From assembly GCA_949987565.1 (NCBI GenBank), contig OX465111.1, forward strand, positions 9,753,202 through 9,817,201: a DNA stretch of 64,000 nt, in the 5' to 3' direction. Below the pieces are notes generated by a model. The model saw only the letters and a list, made by a program, of their open reading frames with translations, did not search any database and was not told the origin of the DNA. This stretch comes from Luidia sarsii. Taxonomy: Eukaryota > Echinodermata > Asteroidea > Paxillosida > Luidiidae. This document shows, piece by piece, positions 22,567 through 32,756 of this stretch (positions are counted from its first letter, which is position 1; each line of letters opens with the position of its first letter). Both the position numbers and the translations under genes were made by a program.

Positions 22567-23489
22567 AGGGTGAGATGAGTCAATTACTTATGGCGTCCTC
22601 CACATCTAATACGCATAAGACATATCGTACAGGCTGGCGAGCATTTTGTTCCTTTAAACGCTTTGATGGAAATATCCCTGCATCATCTGAAGATGTAAGA
22701 CGCTTCATTGCATGGCTCTCTCTACAATGTTTAGCACCATCAACAATCGCTACGTACGTAGCAGGAGTGGGTTATTTTCATAAGATTAAAAGTTGGCCGG
22801 ATCCTACACAAGACTTCTTAGTAACAAAGTTAATTGCAGGGTGTTGCAGGGATGATTCCACCAGTGATAACAGATGGCCAATTACCTTACCAGTGCTGAA
22901 CCGTATTTTGCAAGCACTTCCCCATGTTTGCAACGACCAGTACGAAGTGGTGCTGCTTCGAGCTGTTATGCTATGCGCCTTTTTCGGATTCATGCGTATC
23001 GGCGAATTTGCCGCGATTTCCAAAAATCGCATCCAAAACACTATCCTCCTTTCTTCTGATGTCAAATTCCAGGAGTTGGGTCACGCCAATGATTCAGTTT
23101 TGGTTTCCTTCCGGCACACGAAAACAAACCAAACGGGTCCTCCTCAAGTTATTCGGTTAGTGCGCTCAGCAAATGCAAGCATGTGCCCAGTCCAAGCGCT
23201 GAGCGCTTTTGCCCAGGTCCGGCCAAATTTCTCCGGTAGTTTTTTCAGTCACTTTGGGGGCGAGGTCCTTACTCAATACCAATTCAATGCAACTTTGAAA
23301 AGGGTGTTGTCGTTTTTGGGGTTGGGAGCATGCCCCATCCGGGCACACTCATTCCGCATTGGAGCAGCGACGACTGCTTCTGTATTAGGAATTCCCCTCG
23401 ATCAAATCAAAGCCATGGGGCGATGGCGATCAGAGGCAGTACAACTTTATATTCGTCCCCTTGTACAATGCTCAATGCACGGGGTTTAA
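22551..23489 (+). CDS. Tyrosine recombinase of the Ngaro-like element
   Basis: 312 codons from an ATG that overlaps the end of the RT frame. An N-terminal core-binding-type segment (SNTHKTYRTGWRAFCSF, then PSTIATYVAGVGYFHK) precedes the catalytic domain. Catalytic residues of the family are all visible: Arg in FGFMRIGEFAA, His-x-x-Arg in HSFRIGAAT, and the Tyr nucleophile in AVQLYIRP after GRWRS. The enzyme would insert the reverse-transcribed circular DNA without the target duplication made by a DDE integrase. The full catalytic set in an open frame argues that this copy is young or under selection. Confidence 0.92.
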   Translation: MAELLEGEMSQLLMASSTSNTHKTYRTGWRAFCSFKRFDGNIPASSEDVRRFIAWLSLQCLAPSTIATYVAGVGYFHKIKSWPDPTQDFLVTKLIAGCCRDDSTSDNRWPITLPVLNRILQALPHVCNDQYEVVLLRAVMLCAFFGFMRIGEFAAISKNRIQNTILLSSDVKFQELGHANDSVLVSFRHTKTNQTGPPQVIRLVRSANASMCPVQALSAFAQVRPNFSGSFFSHFGGEVLTQYQFNATLKRVLSFLGLGACPIRAHSFRIGAATTASVLGIPLDQIKAMGRWRSEAVQLYIRPLVQCSMHGV

Positions 23490-23554
23490 TTGTGCCTTTG
23501 CTGGGCCAATTACTCCTGAATCAATATGTATACAGTTTGTGCTAATTCGCGTTT

Positions 23555-23585
23555 CTTGACCCCTCCCTTCCCCGTTCTTTCCAGG
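23555..23585 (+). promoter_or_regulatory. Candidate 3' splice site before the hydrolase ORF
   Basis: A long pyrimidine run (cccctcccttccccgttcttt) ends in CCAG at 23584, directly before GGGACGTGTGGACTG, where the hydrolase domain begins in frame. This is a textbook acceptor and suggests that the hydrolase is expressed from a spliced subgenomic RNA. No donor partner was fixed. Confidence 0.5.
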
Positions 23586-23589
23586 GGAC

Positions 23590-24092
23590 GTGTGGACTGT
23601 TGGTGATTCGATTGTTCGCAGGGCGGCTACAAGGCTAGGGTGTATGCCACCAGTGTTTTGGAATGGCCTGGGTGGGGCTAGATATAACGATATCACAAAG
23701 CTACGGTCTGACCTCGGTGTCCAACGGCCCCGGCCACCGGCAATGTTAATCGTCCATGTTGGCACCAACGATTTGGTCGTAACAGATTTTTTCTGTATGC
23801 GCCAGCGCATTGCACTTTTCATGCGTGAATGCCGTGAGGCCTACCCCGAGGCTAAATTAGTATATACTTCGGAACTACCAATCCGTCCAAAATAGAAATG
23901 AAGCGGCGCAAGGCCAATAAATGGGCGCGGTCGTACGGCCGTCGTATGGGTGTATCAGTGCTTAACCATCCACAGTTCACATGGTCCAATTTCGCGCTCT
24001 TCCGCTACGACGGTGTACACCTCTCGTCCACGGGGAACACCTTATTTCAGGCAAACCTTTGTGACCACATCAGTGCAGCTTTTGGGCGATGA
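23590..24092 (+). CDS. SGNH/GDSL-type hydrolase domain, frameshifted
   Basis: Two overlapping frames together give an SGNH hydrolase fold. Block I is WTVGDSIVRRAA (Ser nucleophile), a Gly block is WNGLGGARYNDI, block III is IVHVGTNDLV (Asn), and block V is YDGVHLSSTG (Asp and His). The first frame stops at TAG 23893-23895; the second runs from upstream of 23898 to 24092 in the +2 frame, so a one- or two-base lesion, or a shift, separates them. Such esterase-like modules occur in Ngaro elements and in the first ORF of some LINEs; their role in retrotransposition is unknown. Either the copy has a lesion in this accessory gene alone or the sequence has a local error. Confidence 0.75.
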
Positions 24093-24368
24093 AGTTCAGG
24101 TTTACTCCGCTTGAAAGTTCCCTAGTTACGCATTTAATGGAGATATTCTTTCTGTCTTTATTTACCAGCTTGAATTTGTGTAGTAGAGGCGGGGTATGTG
24201 TGCCGTCGGTCGTCCCATGCAGTGGGGCGCGCTCTGCGCGTTTGGCAGGAATTTGCTGGGAGCGACGGGCAGTGCCTCAATTCGAAATAAATAATTTCTA
24301 AAGTAAGAGTTTTTTAAGTGGACCTTTGCCATTTTAACAAGTTCGTGTTTAATCTTTTCACTGCGCCT

Positions 24369-24525
24369 AGCACCCGCTATAGTTCTGGTGGGGCTTATTC
24401 CAACCGTGCTTACCGCGCGGTGGAAACACATCGGCGTGCTTTCCACAAATTTTCTTAAATTTAAATAAATGTTAAATCAAGTCTTACTAGCACCCATTTG
24501 TTCTGGTGGGACTAGTGTTCAACCT
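24369..24525 (+). repeat. Short direct repeats in the Ngaro-like 3' region
   Basis: tagcacccgctatagttctggtggggcttattccaacc at 24369 and a diverged copy, tagcacccatttgttctggtgggactagtgttcaacc, at 24488. They may be part of the terminal repeat system, but the partner near the 5' end was not found. Confidence 0.4.
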
Positions 24526-24579
24526 AATGTTTTTCATGGTTAATTGTTGGCACGCATGCCAAGGTTTGGGCCCAGTGAT

Positions 24580-25239
24580 GCCAAGCGTGGCAAGGATTTT
24601 TTATGCCAAGCGTGGCAAGGTTATTGATGCCAAGCGTGGCAAGGTTATTGATGCCAAGCGTGGCAAGGTTATTGATGCCAAGCATGGCAAGGTTATTGAT
24701 GCCAAGCGTGGCAAGGTTATTGATGCCAAGCGTGGCAAGGTTATTGATGCCAAGCGTGGCAAGGTTATTGATGCCAAGCGTGGCAAGGTTATTGATGCCA
24801 AGCGTGGCAAGGTTATTGATGCCAAGCGTGGCAAGGTTATTGATGCCAAGCGTGGCAAGGTTATTGATGCCAAGCGTGGCAAGGTTATTGATGCCAAGCG
24901 TGGCAAGGTTATTGATGCCAAGCGTGGCAAGGTTATTGATGCCAAGCGTGGCAAGGTTATTGATGCCAAGCGTGGCAAGGTTATTGATGCCAAGCGTGGC
25001 AAGGTTATTGATGCCAAGCGTGGCAAGGTTATTGATGCCAAGCGTGGCAAGGTTATTGATGCCAAGCGTGGCAAGGTTATTGATGCCAAGCGTGGCAAGG
25101 TTATTGATGCCAAGCGTGGCAAGGTTATTGATGCCAAGCGTGGCAAGGTTATTGATGCCAAGCGTGGCAAGGTTATTGATGCCAAGCGTGGCAAGGTTAT
25201 TGATGCCAAGCGTGGCAAGGTTATGCCAAGCATGGCAGG
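24580..25239. repeat. 24-bp minisatellite, 26 regular copies
   Basis: The unit gccaagcgtggcaaggttattgat starts every 24 bp from 24605 to 25205 (26 starts, the last truncated). One diverged leading copy is at 24580 and one trailing copy at 25224. Only one unit (near 24677, agcatgg) shows a substitution, so the array is recent and highly homogenised. The unit contains the imperfect palindrome TGCCA-AGCG-TGGCA. As 24 is divisible by three, three of the six frames stay open (repeats of DAKRGKVI, MPSVARLL and, on the minus strand, LPRLASIT), so the long frames here are not evidence of a gene. Confidence 0.97.
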
Positions 25240-25937
25240 GATAGTTGGGGCAAACGGTCCCCGATTTACTATGGTGTTAAAAATGTTCAGGTTAAAAATG
25301 TTCTATCAAACGAAATAAACTAGCGGCTCGAAAAACTATGCCAAACAGTCAAACCATGGCTTCCAGGTGTCTTTGTGTGTCGTCTAAGAATAACTGTTGT
25401 TTATGGTAAAGGGAAATGCGTGGTTGTCTCTCTCGAAGGGTGGCTGTACGAGCGCTTCAGTCTCAGATGTTCCCTCCAGAAGCATACAAAACACATAGAA
25501 GCAACTCATAGATAGATGACAGCAAAGATGTTCTAAACTTGCAGGAAGGAGGGAGGGACAACCCTGCAGACCATGCACTGGCTGGAAGGGGTTCCTTTAT
25601 GAGATTTGTTAGGCAATAAGCACAATAATTCATCATGTCTGGGGTCTGTCAGTACAAACGAGTGTTATATATTATATACCATACGATGCATGTACAGTGT
25701 AGATATGTACCAGTTGTACTCGCACTTGTATACAGGCAACGTTAGAACCAGTGTATACAATTTTCTGACAAATTTATTAGGGAGGGTGCAACAGCTGGAG
25801 AGCTACCGGTGCATGTCAAGACCATAGTGAAGGAGGATTTTGGTTAATTTATTTTATTTCTAGGTGTTGGAGAATGAATCAGCAATAAATGGTCAACCCC
25901 GACCAACATCACCACATCAACTCTTTCCATGGCACCA
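25240..25937. other. Unassigned intronic sequence
   Basis: Flank between the minisatellite and Kolobok-like copy A. It contains a few TATATA and TGTACA words, and no gene or element was recognised. Confidence 0.5.
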
Positions 25938-25941
25938 TTAA

Positions 25942-27805
25942 AGAAGAATGAAACCCAGAGAAAATAGTTGGCTTATCTCTTTGGTTGATAAAAACAACCT
26001 ACAATTACCCATGTGCAACTCACCTACGAGTTTCATTAAGAGGGAAAAATCATGGAATTCGGTGGTCGAATTTGCGTTCCCTCAACCCGCCATGTTTTCG
26101 AAATTCCCGGCAGGTCACTGCGGGGGGTACGACATAATGACGGGCAACCCCCGCATGGGCCCGGACGGACGTATCCCTACAACATGTGTACACAACACAT
26201 GTATACTGCGTGCGGTTTATATACACTCGCGAGCATGAACGATGGTGTAATGCCAGGCTTTTGGTTGTAACAATGCCAGCGGAAAAAAGCTAGGAAAATC
26301 TTTCCATGCAGTTCCTAACAAGGCCAAGAGACCTGAGGTGTTTGGGAAGTGGGCTGCGGCCAGTAGAAACAATTCTCAATGTCGGCTACAAATATAGTCG
26401 AAATGACGTGATTTGTAGCGATCACTTCACGGAGGAGGATTGGGAGGTTGACTTGCGGGCCAAACTCACCGGCTCGAAGCCGAGAAATATACTGAAAGAA
26501 CATGCCGTTCCTTCAGTATTTTCACACCAACCAGTAGTGGCATCACGTTCATCGACAGCTTCACGAATTGCCGCATTGGAATCCAGAAAGTTGAGTTAAT
26601 TTTGATGTTTTTCCTGTATGATATGATCAACTTTTGATGTATGTTTTCGTTTCGGTCGTAGCGTGATTTTTCTCACATGCACGTTCTGCCTAGTCTTTCG
26701 CGCAGACCACTTATCTGTAACTCATGGAGGGTAAACTCCATGGATATACATGTATTGTACCAATTACCATGGAGGAAGAAGGGGGGATATACGTACCGTG
26801 CCGTATTTTTATTTGTGCTGCAACAAGAACATGGAGCTAGGCCTAATTTACACGTTATTGGAACGCGACCCCAGTCGCCCACACTGTTTATTCCCTGGTC
26901 GCTGACCGCAACTCCTGTCACCCAGCGCTATTGTGTGAATAGCATACGCTGGGAAGTGCATGACCCCTGACCCACACTAAGCTCCACACAGCTTCGCAAA
27001 CGTGTACAACTGAAATCTCTCCAAAACATCAACCATCTCTTGAATCATTTCTCATATTTTCCTATTAAAATTACGCGAGCTGAAACAAAAGCCGGACACA
27101 GTGGGCTCCCAGTCATAGTTGTCGGACCTTTATTAAACTCAGCCCCTGGTGTATAAGTTATTTTAGGCCTACTTGTTTAGCTGTTATAACAGGCGAAGAT
27201 CAAGAAAACAGAGAACCAAAATTGCGCAGCGTTTATTTATTTTGTTACAGATACCAACGTAATGTACACGTGTACAGTAGTACATTACATGTAGTACACA
27301 ACGTGTACATTGTACCACCTCCATGATTGTACATGTACATGTACGTGCACTGTACATGTACAGTATGTGTACAGTACAGTCCGTGCAACGTATGCAATCA
27401 GGAAGCCGTGAAAGTGTTTGTAGATCAAGACTATACGCAATCCCCAAGCATAATTCAAATAATGACCAAAAGCGAAAAACAATAAATCATCAAAGGATTA
27501 TAATATTATTTTCTCACACATTGAGGTATAATTGTTTTTTAAATGTTGATTAATATTTGTAGTTTAAATTAAAATGATTGAACAAGCCTAACTGACCAAT
27601 CCGACAGGGTCGTCTACGCCGTGATGTCATACCCCGCAGTGACCTTCGAAAGCATGGCGGGTTGAGGGAACGCGAATTCGACCACCGAATTCCATGATTT
27701 TTCCCTCTTTATGAAACTCGTAGGTTAGTTGCACATGGGTAATTGTAGGTTGTTTTTATCAACCAAAGAGATAAGCCAGCTATTTTCTCTGGGTTTCATT
27801 CTTCT
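25942..27805. mobile_element. Kolobok-like THAP transposon, copy A
   Basis: TTAA at 25938-25941 and 27806-27809 flanks inverted repeats of about 190 bp: AGAAGAATGAAACCC... and ...GGGTTTCATTCTTCT. Both arms contain the conserved stretch acaacctacaattacc, a TCATGGAATT box and a CGAATT box. The interior holds a THAP-domain pseudogene. TTAA target sites together with a THAP domain are hallmarks of the Kolobok superfamily; piggyBac shares TTAA but not THAP. No transposase catalytic region was found, so this is non-autonomous. A palindromic GTACATGTAC cluster lies at 27250-27380. Confidence 0.75.
26242..26599 (+). pseudogene. THAP-domain pseudogene, copy A
   Basis: ATG GTG TAA opens the gene with a stop at codon 3 (TAC in copies B and C). 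The frame then reads CQAFGCNNASGKKLGKSFHA..., giving the Cys-x(4)-Cys pair, a Trp in FGKWAAAS, then after a frame change near 26385 FLNVGYKYSRN-type sequence with VICSDHFTEEDW (C-x-x-H) and a terminal AVPSVF, the AVPTIF-box equivalent. The C2CH zinc and AVPTIF signature of THAP DNA-binding domains is therefore complete but out of frame. It would have bound the element's ends. Confidence 0.75.
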
Positions 27806-28011
27806 TTAAGTTCGCATTGGAACACACTCCACCGAGCCTACTTTCCGGATGTCACCATTCGGAAAGAAGACAGCTTGCTAACAACTGACATGTCTTTGAA
27901 GCCTACCGACTGTCATCAATATCTCCATAACTCCAGTTGCCACCCTAGACACTGTAACACTTGTATGGCATATACCGTAAATCCTCCCAAATCAGAAGTG
28001 ATTTGGGAGTC

Positions 28012-28310
28012 CGCGAAGCGGACGATACTTACCAATTAAATCTACAAATGCATATTTCTCCATACCATACCCTTAACGCTAGAGTGAATTAAATACCACA
28101 CTAAGGGCGCCCTCATGAGCCCCGCTCCCGCCCGTCCATATACAGTCGGGTAACCGTCCTCTAATTCTCAAGCGTGAGACTATCAAGGGGCCGAGACCAG
28201 TGGGGAAGGAAGGATTAATAAGTATCGTCCACTTCGCGGACTCCCAAATCACTTCTGATTTGGGTGAGTCCACTTCAGGGACTCCCTTACCTATTAAACC
28301 TACAAATGCA
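28012..28310. repeat. 3'-side inverted terminal repeat of DIRS copy 1
   Basis: Complementary to 32890-33178. It contains paired gtccgcgaagcggacgatac motifs and the palindrome CCCAAATCANNNNTGATTTGGG, which can fold. Confidence 0.8.
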
Positions 28311-28536
28311 TAGATGAACATTGTGCAAGGAGGTGGGCTCAAGGGCGAGGCCACTAGGATCATATAGGGAACTCAAATTCCCCACCAATCCCATTGAATG
28401 GCCAAGAGAAGAGAAACAACTCACCATAGAGACTGTCTGCCTTGTGAGTAGCTTCCCACCACTTCTGGGGTTGTCACTGCACCGTTGCAGCTGAGAGTGC
28501 CATACGGCCTGTCTGGCCCTCCCTCTGGAGAACATC

Positions 28537-29685
28537 TTAGTAGCATGACACAAAGGTAGATGGGGATTTCCAGGCCGCAGCCTGCAAGATGTCCTGTAGT
28601 GGGACTCCTTTGAAGTAGGCCCATGAGGTAGCCATGGCTCTAGTGTCATGAGCATGGGGAGTAGAGTCAGCTGGCGGTGGCCAGTTTGGGACAGAAGATT
28701 GGATAGCTCGAACGATCCAACGAGAGATGGTATCCCGAGACACTGCCCCATGAGGTTGTGTTGTAGAAATAAACAAATGAGAGATAGTGCCTCTAAGTGA
28801 TTTAGTCCGAGCAAGATACCACTTCAGGGCCCAAACTGGGCACCACAGCTTATCCTCTGGGATGGAGGAAAAGGACTGGATATCCGGGATGAAAATGTCA
28901 GGTGGTTGAAAAGAAGGTGACTGATTCTTAGCCAAAAAGCCCTGGCAGGGAACCAGGCGAACCCCATTTGGATCCCATCTGATGTGGCCATCGGAAACCG
29001 ACAGGGCATGAAGCTCGCTGGGTCTCCTAGCAGTGGCCGTAGCAATAAGGAAGGTGGTCTTAATGGACAAGTCCATCAGGGATGCCTTGGCTAAAGGTTC
29101 ATATGGAGGCAGTGCTAGGGACTTCAGCACCTTTCCTACATGTAGGTCCCAAGACGGGACAAGTCTCTTGAGAGGGGTTCGTTGGATGAACATGCCCCAA
29201 AAAAGATGTTTTAGGTAGACATTATTGGAGATTGAGGAACTGTCTTGAAAACCTCCATGAATAGCTGCGATAGCCGACCGATATCCTTTGACTGTAGCTA
29301 CTATGAGGCCCTTGTTGAAAAGATACATGAAGAAGTCCCCAATAGTTGTTAAAGAAGCTGTGTAGGGATCAGTAAGCTTGCTCCTGCACCATTTATTAAA
29401 ATGTCGTAGTCTGCTGTCACAGATCTTCCTAGTGGAAGCTCTGCGGCCAAGGGCTGCAAGATCTGCAATGTCTGCTGAAAGGCCAGCTGATCTAAGCGAT
29501 TGCTTGACAACATCCAGCATGTTAAGTGGAGGGACTCCACCCCCGGATGGGGAATCCGGGAGCGGGGCTGGAGGAGCAGATCCTGTTGTTTGGGAAGGAT
29601 GAGCGGGGGATGTATTGGGAGACGGATTATCCTCTGAAACCAAGGTTGGCCTGGCCAGAATGGGGCTATCAGGATCACCTTGCAC
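28537..29685 (-). pseudogene. DIRS tyrosine recombinase
   Basis: A 382-codon frame. A disordered Pro/Ser-rich N-terminus is followed by an N-terminal SAM-like region (SLRSAGLSADIADLAALG) and the catalytic domain. Visible catalytic residues are Arg in TATARRPSELHALS, His-x-x-Arg in HAHDTRAMATSWA, and Tyr in SPSTFVSCY. The motif GVPLQDILQAAAWKSPSTF is diagnostic of DIRS1-group recombinases. A TAA directly after the Tyr removes the usual short tail (the second copy at 47.6 kb continues as YLKDI), so this is called broken, though the core is complete. Confidence 0.85.
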
Positions 29686-29691
29686 TGCTCT

Positions 29692-30304
29692 CTACCCGGT
29701 GGAGCAGGGAAATCGGAGGGAATGCATGTATCCTAACATGCTTTCCCAGCTGATGGAAAACACGTCGGATGCCCAAGCCTTGGGGTCCCTTCCTCGAGCG
29801 CAGTATACCGGTAATTGGTTGTTTAGCGCCGACGCGAAGAGGTCTATGTGGGGTCGATCGAGAGTCATGAAAATCGACTGTACCACTGCAGGGTGAAGTG
29901 TCCATTCCGTAGGAAGAACTTTCCCCCTGGAGAGGGCATTGGCCATGATGTTCAACCTCCCTGCCAGATGGACTGCAGATAGGGTGACTTTGTTCATTAC
30001 ACACCAATGGAGAAGATCCCATGTGTGAAGGCAGAGTTGTGGTGACTGTGTTCCCCCTTGTCGGTTGATATATGAGACTACTGTCGAGTTGTCTGACTTG
30101 ACGACCACTATCTGGCCCGTCAGGGATATGGTGAAGAATGTCAATGCCCGGCGAACTGCTAGCAACTCCAGAACATTTATGTGCAGCTGTTTCTCTGCAG
30201 TGGACCATGTCCCTGCCGTGGATACTGAGCATGTGTGCTCCCCACCCGCTGTTGGAGGCATTCGTTACTATCGAGAGCATGGGTTGAGGTCGCGGGAAGG
30301 TCAT
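29692..30304 (-). pseudogene. DIRS RNase H region
   Basis: Two overlapping frames carry HINVLELLAVRRALTFF (Glu block), VKSDNSTVVSYINRQGG (Asp block) and HLAGRLNIMANALSR (terminal Asp block replaced by Asn-Ala), then the DIRS-typical DRPHIDLFASALNNQLPVYC. The change of reading frame within the domain marks it as non-functional. Confidence 0.8.
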
Positions 30305-30359
30305 GCCGGCCTTGAGATTGCCCGGTTAGAGTAACCACATGAGGTGCGCTCTGATCAGG

Positions 30360-30862
30360 TCATTGATTGGAATCAGTCTGGAGATTGGATGAACATGAGG
30401 GCAAAAATGTGCCAGCAGGCACAGCACCATGGGACAATTCCACCATACTGGCCATGAGCCAAAGGAGGTGCAGCCAGGCCACTGCTGGGGCAGAATTGGT
30501 TCTTATGAAAAGATCGGTGCATTTTAATAGGTTTTCTATTCGTCCTCGAGTCAGGAAAGCCAGTCCCAGATGGAGATCTAATACTGCTCCGAGGAAGGTC
30601 GGCCTGACTGTTGGGATGGGGCGAGATTTCTCCTCGTTCACAAAGAAGCCCAGGTTGGAGACCGAGAGGCGAGTAGTCTCTACTGCCCACTGTGCCTCTT
30701 GTTCGGACCTGCCTATGATGAGCCAGTCATCGAGATACACAAACATCTGGACATCTCTTCATCTTAGGATATATGCCATGACCTTCACTAGTTGAGTGAA
30801 CACCCTTGGGGCAGTGGAGAGACCAAAGGGAAGAGAAACAAGCGGTGATTTAACCTTGTCGG
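30360..30862 (-). pseudogene. DIRS reverse transcriptase, C-terminal part
   Basis: VSLPFGLSTAPRVFTQL and, after an in-frame TGA at 30759-30761, QMFVYLDDWLIIGRS (YLDD catalytic box) and thumb-like sequence. The palm motif with the first catalytic Asp and everything upstream are missing: sequence passes directly into gag-type sequence near 30870, showing an internal deletion. Confidence 0.85.
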
Positions 30863-30876
30863 TACCGGTACATGAT

Positions 30877-31310
30877 CTAGGGACGCCGCCCAAAATGGTA
30901 GGGGTCCGAGACACGGAGCCCCTTTAGAGAGGCCCGGTCCACTTTAGTTAAGGCTCCCTTGAGGTTATTCTTCTCCCGACTCGGAAAAGGCGATTTGGTA
31001 GAGGGATGGAACCCAGCATCAGCTGCGATCTTATCCCGGGTCGATATACGCAAGGTTGGGACCGCTAGGAACTTCTCGTAATCGGCTTGCGGAACTCTGA
31101 AGGGTCGGGTATCTCGTTTGTTAACGGGATGCACCCTTTTCACATTGGAAAGGGTTTGGATGCACTCTGTACAAACCCGGTCTATGGGTAGACATGGGAA
31201 CAAATCACCCCGAGTCGACCGCTGGGCCGTGCGTTGTTTGAACGACTGGTGAGGGCTATCTCTGGTAGCCCGTTCGTCTATCGATGGGATGTGTAGAACC
31301 CGTATCATGT
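30877..31310 (-). pseudogene. DIRS gag, C-terminal part
   Basis: 143 codons with a basic, Arg/Lys-rich character (VPQADYEKFLAVPTLRIST, SREKNNLKGALTKVDRASLK) typical of the second half of DIRS gag proteins. It is separated from the upstream gag frame by a non-coding break. Confidence 0.55.
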
Positions 31311-31514
31311 CATCAATGTGTGAAGCCCGTGATCGGAGGTGGTCCAGACGTTGCTGTCATCTGAGTCCCCGTCCGAGGGCAAATCTTCCTGAGCGCAATG
31401 CCTCCGATGGGAACGCCCTGGGTCCCTTGTTATTCCGTCATCCCCCCGGCAGCCCCATGGCTAGTACAACCACTGGTGAGGTCACCGGCGACGGGTCTGT
31501 GGCGGGAGATGGGT

Positions 31515-32516
31515 CTATGGCCCTCCACTGGGTGCCATGGGTGTAATCGTCAGAATCAGACAAATCATCTGAAACCAAGATTGATACCGCATCCGCGGCT
31601 CCGGAATCCGAGTCCTACCCTCGCTGGTCTGGGGAGGAGAATCGGTAGAGGGCGCTTCCGGGGGTCGTGGAACTAGCAATGCTATCGTAGCCGAGAGCTC
31701 CCGGAAACCCTGAAGAAGTAGCGTCGTAGGATCATCCTTCCGGCCCTGATGACGGTGATGGCCTCGGGTTGATCTATCGGAGTTTGATGACTCGCTAGAA
31801 CTCGAATAATGTTGCCTCTTATGACACCTATGACGATCCCCCTTGCCCGTACTTTCACTGCCCGGGACGCACTGCCCGGAACGCGCCAGGGACAATCGGG
31901 TGTCCAGGGACCGGTAGTATCCACCTTTCCGGAGACCAGTGACCGCATCGGTATGGCTCTGGAAAGTGTTGTAGGCACAGTAGTATTCCCCCGTCCGGAG
32001 ACCAGTGACCGCATCAGTATGGCTCCGGAAAGTATTGTAGGCCCGGTAGTATCCTCCCGTCCGGAGACCAGTGACCGCATCGGCATGGCTCTGGAAAGTG
32101 TTGTAGGCCCGGTAGTATCCTCCCGTCCGGAGACCAGTAACCGCATCGGTATGGCTCTGGAAAGTGTTGTAGGTCCGGTAGTATCCTCCTGTCCAGAGAC
32201 CAGTGATCACCTCGGTGTGGCTCCGGAGGTTGTGGTGTGCCCGGAAGTGGCTTCCTTTCCAGGGATCAGTGACCGAGTCTTCCGTCGAGATATACTGGAT
32301 GACGCACTGGCCGGGGATTCTCCAGATTGAGACCAAGGAACGAAGCCACTCTGTCATGGCTTCCCACTGCGGAGTCCCAGTCTCTGCAGACTGCAAATGG
32401 TTTATGACTATTGCAGGTTCTGCAGCGAGGGCAAGGATCATGCAAGTCCTGGGCAGGATGGGGCTTGATCCGTCTGCACGAACTACACGGTACAAAATTA
32501 GGGGGAACAATAACAC
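31515..32516 (-). pseudogene. DIRS gag, N-terminal part with 22-aa repeats
   Basis: 333-codon frame. An N-terminal stretch (TCMILALAAEPAIVINHLQS) is followed by five to six in-frame 22-residue repeats (YNTFQSHTDAVTGLRTGGYY), then a Ser/Arg/His-rich region (HRCHKRQHYSSSSESSNSD) and LLLQGFRELSATIALLVPRP. The last block recurs in the second DIRS copy at 53.7 kb, confirming family membership. Confidence 0.65.
31915..32275. repeat. 66-bp minisatellite within DIRS gag
   Basis: The phrase gaccagtgaccgcatcgg begins at 31934, 32000, 32066, 32132 and 32198, period 66 (22 codons), so expansion keeps frame on both strands. The plus-strand frame 31809-32330 is a shadow of it. Confidence 0.9.
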
Positions 32517-32756
32517 GCTTGCTTTTGCTTTTTCCGACTCCTTGGAGCTAAAGAAAAAATGATCTCTGGGAATTTACGAAAGATCGGGGAAAAGGAAATG
32601 AGAAAAGCGTGGATAGAAAGGTAGATAAATCAACAACAGGCTAGGCAGACTGCCGTAACCAAAATAATGTAAGAATTCTAGGTAAAGGGTACGTATACCT
32701 TACGTCGAGCAGAGCGATGCAAACCACGTCTACACACGTCGAACGCTAGAGAAAAT

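Larger units (their letters stand above)
19573..24550 (+). mobile_element. Ngaro-like tyrosine-recombinase retrotransposon
   Basis: Gene order gag-like, RT/RNase H, tyrosine recombinase, SGNH hydrolase, all on the plus strand, antisense to the host gene. Use of a tyrosine recombinase places it in the DIRS order, and the SGNH hydrolase module is a feature reported for Ngaro-type elements. The left boundary is inferred where it breaks an R1 copy at about 19573. The right boundary is only approximate. No long terminal direct or inverted repeat was recognised, though a short repeat (tagcaccc...gttctggtggg) occurs at 24369 and 24488, 119 bp apart, and might be part of the split direct repeats typical of Ngaro. 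Confidence 0.8.

Noticed and set aside
24506..25318. Long open frames (270, 213 and 210 codons) over the 24-bp repeat
   Set aside because: They arise because the repeat length is divisible by three and the unit lacks stops in three frames; no non-repeat domain is attached.
31809..32330. Plus-strand 173-codon frame
   Set aside because: Shadow of the 66-bp repeats in the DIRS gag, which is read on the minus strand with its companion genes.
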